Part shown: piece by piece, positions 59,617 to 64,000 of the stretch
How positions within the stretch are numbered: position 1 is the first letter of the stretch
Layout: every line of letters starts with the position of its first letter
IMG/VR virus record: IMGVR_UViG_3300010885_070871
Location: 1 to 64,000 of that record
Reading direction: 5' to 3' (one strand)
From: a virus
DNA: 64,000 nt
Notes under the pieces: generated by a model
Seen by the model: only the letters and a program-made list of their open reading frames with translations
What the model was told of the DNA's origin: nothing
Database searches by the model: none
Translations under genes and position numbers: made by a program

Positions 59617-59862
59617 ATGGAAAAGAAAAGCTGGTATGAATTCATAAACTCACAAAACGACATTAGATCTAATGTGGGATTTGACTATGAAGGAAAAATA
59701 TTCGAGAAAACATTATCAAATCAGGTTTTACGAGGAGATAAAAACAGGATGGATATTATTGAAAGCATGGAAAAAATTGTATATCAATTATTTGAAACTA
59801 CAAAGTATATTAAAAACTATATTAATTATACAGTTCCAAAAAATAATAAGTACGTAAGATAA
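59617..59862 (+). CDS. Small unknown protein between baseplate wedge genes
   Basis: 81 residues starting MEKKSWYEFINSQNDIRSNV. 'RGDKNRMDIIESMEKIVYQL' then 'FETTKYIKNYINYTV' form one or two helices. The gene begins 1 base after the gp6-like stop and the next starts 1 base after its own stop, so it is firmly part of the operon. Perhaps a small wedge linker. No family recognised; a shorter frame inside it is a shadow. Confidence 0.6.
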   Translation: MEKKSWYEFINSQNDIRSNVGFDYEGKIFEKTLSNQVLRGDKNRMDIIESMEKIVYQLFETTKYIKNYINYTVPKNNKYVR

Positions 59863-59863
59863 A

Positions 59864-62800
59864 ATGACTTTACAGAATCTTTTATTCTTCAATAAAAAAG
59901 GAGATCAATACAATTTCAAATTTAACGGAGATTACTGGGAAGGGTCGGTACTATTTCCTAAAGTTTCTGAAAAACTTTTTGAAATAGAACATGTATTCAT
60001 AATAGAAAAATTCTTAAATCCTACACAGGATATTGAATATGGTTTTCCTCATAGTTATGGAGTTAGTCCAGGATCACCATTATGGAAAACAGAATGGGAA
60101 TCTAAATATGACGAAAAAACCGATGTTAGTTCAATAATATACACATATGAACTTGGGATAGATCCTGAACTGGATTCTCCTGTTTTAGTTAAAGCTGATA
60201 GCATTGAATATTATCCTGAAGTTGTACCAGGAGATGCAATAGCTTCACCTTCTGGATTAGTAATAACTTCTAGTATAACATCTTCTTCAATTCAAGTAAA
60301 TATTGCATTAAACTCTGATAATGAAGGAGTATATGATAGAACTTTGTACATCAAGGATTATACAGATCCTAATAATCCTGTAACAATATTAAAGGTAAAC
60401 TTTCACGGTGAAGTTGAAGGAGAAGATAGCAGATTATCTGTTTTATTAGCAAACTTTGGTAGAAGCTTTAATATAGATGATTCTTTTATATCTAGAGATT
60501 CTGATATAAAAGAGCCTTTACCAGATTTTGAATTAATAAACCAAAAGAGAAAAGAATTACTACTAACAGGAGAAAGTATTTTTCCTTATTTAGGTTCATA
60601 TAAATCTTTATTTAATGCTATAAAGTTTTTTGGTTATTATGATTTAAGAATAAAAGAGTATTGGTTAAACGTAAAAAGAGATAGTGCTACAGTACTAACT
60701 CCTTTACAACAAAATGCTAAAATGCTAAAAGAACTTTCTAGACCAAATTTAGAAGGTCAAAATTCTTTAGAATTGATAAGTTCTTTAATCGAAGATGAAA
60801 ATAAAGGAAAATTTAAACAAGTTGAAATATACGGAAAAAGAAAAGATGGATCTTTTGGATTAAAAAAATCTTTTGAAAAATTATTTCCTTCTAAATCCTA
60901 TAAAAAAACTGCTTTATTTGGTCTTTTTTATGATATAAATAGAGTAGTAGAAGATCAAGACGAAGATCAATTCGGATATCCTATAGTTGAAGATGCTTTT
61001 ACTTTTAGCCCTGAAGAAGTTCTAATAAAACTTTTTGGATTAAGAGAGAGATTAAAAAAAGACTATTTACCTCTTAATGCAAGGATAGTAGATATAACAG
61101 GAGAAGGAGTTTATTTTAATATTTATAATACAAGAGGTTGGGTAGATCAATTAGGAATCGATGAAGTTAAAAGTGGAATAGAAGTAAAATTTAAAGCTTT
61201 TCCTGAAGTTGGATATGTTGAGGATCTAAGAGTATTTTCAACCAAACCTAATCAGCAAGGCATTTTATATCCTGCAATAAATGGTGCAGAGCCAGGAATA
61301 AGTTATTACGGAAATGAGATAGATCCTTATTCATATTATCAACAATATCCAGTTCCTAATATCCCTCTTTTAACCAATGCAATCCAAAGTTTTTATGATG
61401 ATATAAAGAAAGGAGAAATGCCTAAATTTTTAGGTAACGGAGATTATGATCCACCTGGATATAAGCTATATTCTAACGGAGAAGATTACGTTCTTCCTGC
61501 TGGATGTCCAATAGTACTAACAAATGCAACTTTTGATTTAGCTTGGGAAGAAATTAGTGGAAGCTGGAATTCTTTAGATCCTTCAGTAACAACTACACTT
61601 TTAAATGTAGCAAATTACACAAGTACAATTAATCCAAATCCTGGAACCCCTGCACAATCTGTAAACAGTTTAAGTACTTACACTATAAGTTCAACTTTAC
61701 CACAGACTGTCGTTATCAATATAGGTACTGGTAATCTTTGGTTTTCTACTATACCAAATGAGGTTGTTTTTGTTAGAGTTGAATCTGTTTCTTCTCCTGG
61801 AAATCTAATACTTGGATACGTAAATACTGGTGACTATAATAACATATCTGGTAACTTAACTATTCAAGTTATTTCTGTAAGAGGGTCAGGAACATATTCT
61901 AACTGGACAGTAACACCAACTAATATAAATTTCAATACATATTCTTTTGAGTATTTTCAAAATTGGATTTATCCTGGAGGATTTTATTCTTGGGATAGAC
62001 TTCCTTATTTAGATTTTTATGAGATAGAATGGACAATCTATAAAGAAGATGAATCCCCTTATTATTTTCAGATAAGAGGCGGATTACCGGATCTTGAAAT
62101 TTTACCACACTTTCTTCCATACACTGGGGAATATACAGTACAATGTAGATTGTGGGACACTTTAAATTCCATTTCATTAGGAATAACAAGAAGTGCAATA
62201 AAAGTTGATAAGAGACAGATAGAGCTTAATTGTTTAACTAGATTTAGAGAATCTGAAACATATGATTGGAATAACGTCCCACTTAAATGGGAAAGCTATC
62301 CTTCACAATGGATTTGGCCAGTTGAAAATACAGATCAGACTACCAAGATATCAGACGTTATTCAAAACTTCCCTGAATATTCCAACAATTTCAACGAGGG
62401 TCAATCATGTGAAGTTTTAACTAAGATCCCTGAAATAAAAGCAGAAACAGTTTTTGAAATAGGAGTAACTGGAGTTTCTATTGTAAACATAGCTAGTTTA
62501 CCAATAGGGGGATCTCCTGCTTTTTCTTATGGATTTGCAATTGTTACAACTTTAACTTCTCATGGATATTCTTCGGGAAGCAATGTTTGGATATATGATT
62601 CTTTAGGTAATCCTTATGGACAATTTCCTATAACCGTTTTATCACCTACAACTTTTGAAATACCTCAAGTTGTTATAACTCCTATAACAGGAGGTTCAGT
62701 TTTCGGCCAAGGTACAATAATTATAACAGCAGACGGTTTACAGATAGCGAATACAACATATTCAGGAACAATAAATTCCACTGCAGGAGTTATCTATTCA

Positions 62801-64000
62801 CAGATAAACAATTCTGTAGTATCTCCTAAATATAAAATAATAAATTTAGTTGATTCTATTACGACAAATCAAAAAGTTATAACTTTACAAGCTCCTAATA
62901 ATTCAGGGTCTTTATGGAATGGTAAGATAGTAACTATACAAACAACGGGTTCATTATATTCAGTTTCTTCAAGTTCAGTATTTACTGGTGGAGTTAATGA
63001 AACGGAGCAATACCTTCCTTATGATTTCAACTATCTACCTAAACCAGAAATGAGATATTGGGGTACTAAGAAATTATCTTGGGACACATTTGAAGATTTT
63101 GAATTCAGTAAAGCTTACGCACACACGTGGGATATGTATGACTACCATAATGATTGGTTAGGAGGATTTGATTTATATGGGGTTCAGTATAATGATAGAG
63201 TTAGAGTTACTTCAGAAACTAATGGTTTAGTATTTACTGAATATAGTTCTCCTATGAATAGTTATTTAGGATTGGATGAAGCAGTAGATCAATTAAATGA
63301 TTCAATAGATCCTAACATAAAAAGATTTAGTTACATTTCTAGAAATTATTCTAATTTACCAAATAACTTTTATCCTAATAGTTCACCTATATCTCCTGAA
63401 CTTAGTACAGATCCAGGACCTAAAAATATAAATTCTAAATTCTTTAAGCTGCCTACTTATTCACCTGTTACATTCACTCCTACTGGAATTGCTTGGGATG
63501 GTGATGGTGAGATTTGGGTTACTGGAGAAGATGCTATAAAATTTGACGGATTAAATTTTTATAACTATGATTCTAGTAACAGTCCTATGCCTGGTGTAGG
63601 TATAAAAACTAATTGTATAAAAATAGATCGTAATGATGTTAAATGGATAGGAGTAGATAACGATTTAGTTCCTTTAGTAAAAATAAACGAAAAAGATCCT
63701 TCACAAAGTGTTGGTTATAACGTTTCTGATTTTGTTGACAATAACGGAAATCCTGTTTGTCCGATAGCAAATTCAAGTATAAATGTAATAGAAATAAATC
63801 CTAGAACTGGAGATATATTTGCAGCTTTTGTTTCTAATACTTCTCCTAGTTATGATGGATTATTATTTTATGATAATGCAGCTAAATCCTGGGTTCTTTA
63901 TACCACATCCAATTCTGGAATACCTTCTGATGAAATAAGAGATTTAAGATTAGAATACTATGGAATTAATAAATGGTATTTATGGATTGCCACGGATAAT
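59864..64000 (+). CDS. Large gp7-like baseplate wedge protein with beta-propeller (3' partial)
   Basis: The frame starts at the ATG at 59864 and is open to the right edge: 1379 residues without a stop. It begins MTLQNLLFFNKKGDQYNFKF. Helical and beta domains fill the first 550 residues, followed by Ig-like beta segments. From about residue 1200 ('TPTGIAWDGDGEIWVTGEDA', 'IKFDGLNFYNYDSSNSPMPG', 'IKIDRNDVKWIGVDND') it has blades of a two-component-regulator (Reg_prop) beta-propeller, which continues past the edge. Synteny after gp6 suggests gp7, which is 1032 residues in T4, but sequence similarity to gp7 is not evident. The propeller may bind a receptor or partner. Confidence 0.7.
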   Translation, partial: MTLQNLLFFNKKGDQYNFKFNGDYWEGSVLFPKVSEKLFEIEHVFIIEKFLNPTQDIEYGFPHSYGVSPGSPLWKTEWESKYDEKTDVSSIIYTYELGIDPELDSPVLVKADSIEYYPEVVPGDAIASPSGLVITSSITSSSIQVNIALNSDNEGVYDRTLYIKDYTDPNNPVTILKVNFHGEVEGEDSRLSVLLANFGRSFNIDDSFISRDSDIKEPLPDFELINQKRKELLLTGESIFPYLGSYKSLFNAIKFFGYYDLRIKEYWLNVKRDSATVLTPLQQNAKMLKELSRPNLEGQNSLELISSLIEDENKGKFKQVEIYGKRKDGSFGLKKSFEKLFPSKSYKKTALFGLFYDINRVVEDQDEDQFGYPIVEDAFTFSPEEVLIKLFGLRERLKKDYLPLNARIVDITGEGVYFNIYNTRGWVDQLGIDEVKSGIEVKFKAFPEVGYVEDLRVFSTKPNQQGILYPAINGAEPGISYYGNEIDPYSYYQQYPVPNIPLLTNAIQSFYDDIKKGEMPKFLGNGDYDPPGYKLYSNGEDYVLPAGCPIVLTNATFDLAWEEISGSWNSLDPSVTTTLLNVANYTSTINPNPGTPAQSVNSLSTYTISSTLPQTVVINIGTGNLWFSTIPNEVVFVRVESVSSPGNLILGYVNTGDYNNISGNLTIQVISVRGSGTYSNWTVTPTNINFNTYSFEYFQNWIYPGGFYSWDRLPYLDFYEIEWTIYKEDESPYYFQIRGGLPDLEILPHFLPYTGEYTVQCRLWDTLNSISLGITRSAIKVDKRQIELNCLTRFRESETYDWNNVPLKWESYPSQWIWPVENTDQTTKISDVIQNFPEYSNNFNEGQSCEVLTKIPEIKAETVFEIGVTGVSIVNIASLPIGGSPAFSYGFAIVTTLTSHGYSSGSNVWIYDSLGNPYGQFPITVLSPTTFEIPQVVITPITGGSVFGQGTIIITADGLQIANTTYSGTINSTAGVIYSQINNSVVSPKYKIINLVDSITTNQKVITLQAPNNSGSLWNGKIVTIQTTGSLYSVSSSSVFTGGVNETEQYLPYDFNYLPKPEMRYWGTKKLSWDTFEDFEFSKAYAHTWDMYDYHNDWLGGFDLYGVQYNDRVRVTSETNGLVFTEYSSPMNSYLGLDEAVDQLNDSIDPNIKRFSYISRNYSNLPNNFYPNSSPISPELSTDPGPKNINSKFFKLPTYSPVTFTPTGIAWDGDGEIWVTGEDAIKFDGLNFYNYDSSNSPMPGVGIKTNCIKIDRNDVKWIGVDNDLVPLVKINEKDPSQSVGYNVSDFVDNNGNPVCPIANSSINVIEINPRTGDIFAAFVSNTSPSYDGLLFYDNAAKSWVLYTTSNSGIPSDEIRDLRLEYYGINKWYLWIATDN

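Noticed and set aside
61932-62198. Minus-strand 88-residue open frame near the right end
   Set aside because: It lies fully inside the large plus-strand baseplate gene, which stays open through this part.

Overview
The window looks like part of a large, AT-rich, T4-related contractile-tailed phage (myovirus), probably infecting a member of the Bacteroidota. The phage assignment rests on a gp21-type prohead protease directly followed by a gp23-type major capsid protein, a gp5-like OB-fold spike protein, and a gp25-gp6-(gp7) baseplate wedge run. The host guess is inference: start codons sit in A-rich leaders with almost no Shine-Dalgarno sequences, and a two-component-regulator-type beta-propeller, common in Bacteroidota, occurs in the last gene. 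No tRNA, rRNA, integrase, transposase or CRISPR array was seen.

Layout. 1-6074: adhesin or fibre genes (one with a collagen-like stalk entering from the left edge), small unknowns and a GT42/DUF115-like gene. 6107-9461: nucleic-acid enzymes, namely a UvsE-like barrel, a NEIL1-like zincless-finger DNA glycosylase, a DEDDy exonuclease and a nucleotidyltransferase. 9454-19668: head region with a large tagged protein, a protease-scaffold fusion, the major capsid protein, a strong terminator and a run of coiled-coil proteins. 19719-23133: P-loop kinase, asparagine synthetase, and a RimK ATP-grasp fused to a RimB-type protease. 23189-26603: a mixed-strand island of small unknown proteins, including a very acidic repeat protein. 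26767-38924: a compact one-strand glycan operon with about eight glycosyltransferases (one GT10 fucosyltransferase), four methyltransferase-like proteins, GDP-fucose synthase, KdsD and KdsA. 38986-40863: small genes including a Nudix hydrolase. 40887-64000: baseplate/tail genes, interrupted by an S1-domain (ribosomal protein S1-like) gene and an amidoligase-like gene.

Four threads tie the window together. (1) At least nine otherwise unrelated proteins around the capsid genes share a short tag resembling 'MK-x-I-L-x-F-x-x-F-x-x-x-E', most often ending in a possible gp21-type cleavage site. It resembles the T4 capsid-targeting sequence and suggests a set of packaged, possibly injected, proteins. 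(2) A recurring element, about TGATATATAG, lies a few bases upstream of many start codons and looks like a late promoter; it implies very short or absent 5' leaders. (3) An S1-like protein and a RimK-RimB fusion hint at manipulation of host translation. (4) Kdo and GDP-fucose enzymes plus many transferases suggest the phage builds or remodels a surface glycan.

All identifications come from reading the translated sequence and from remembered family motifs. No database search was run.
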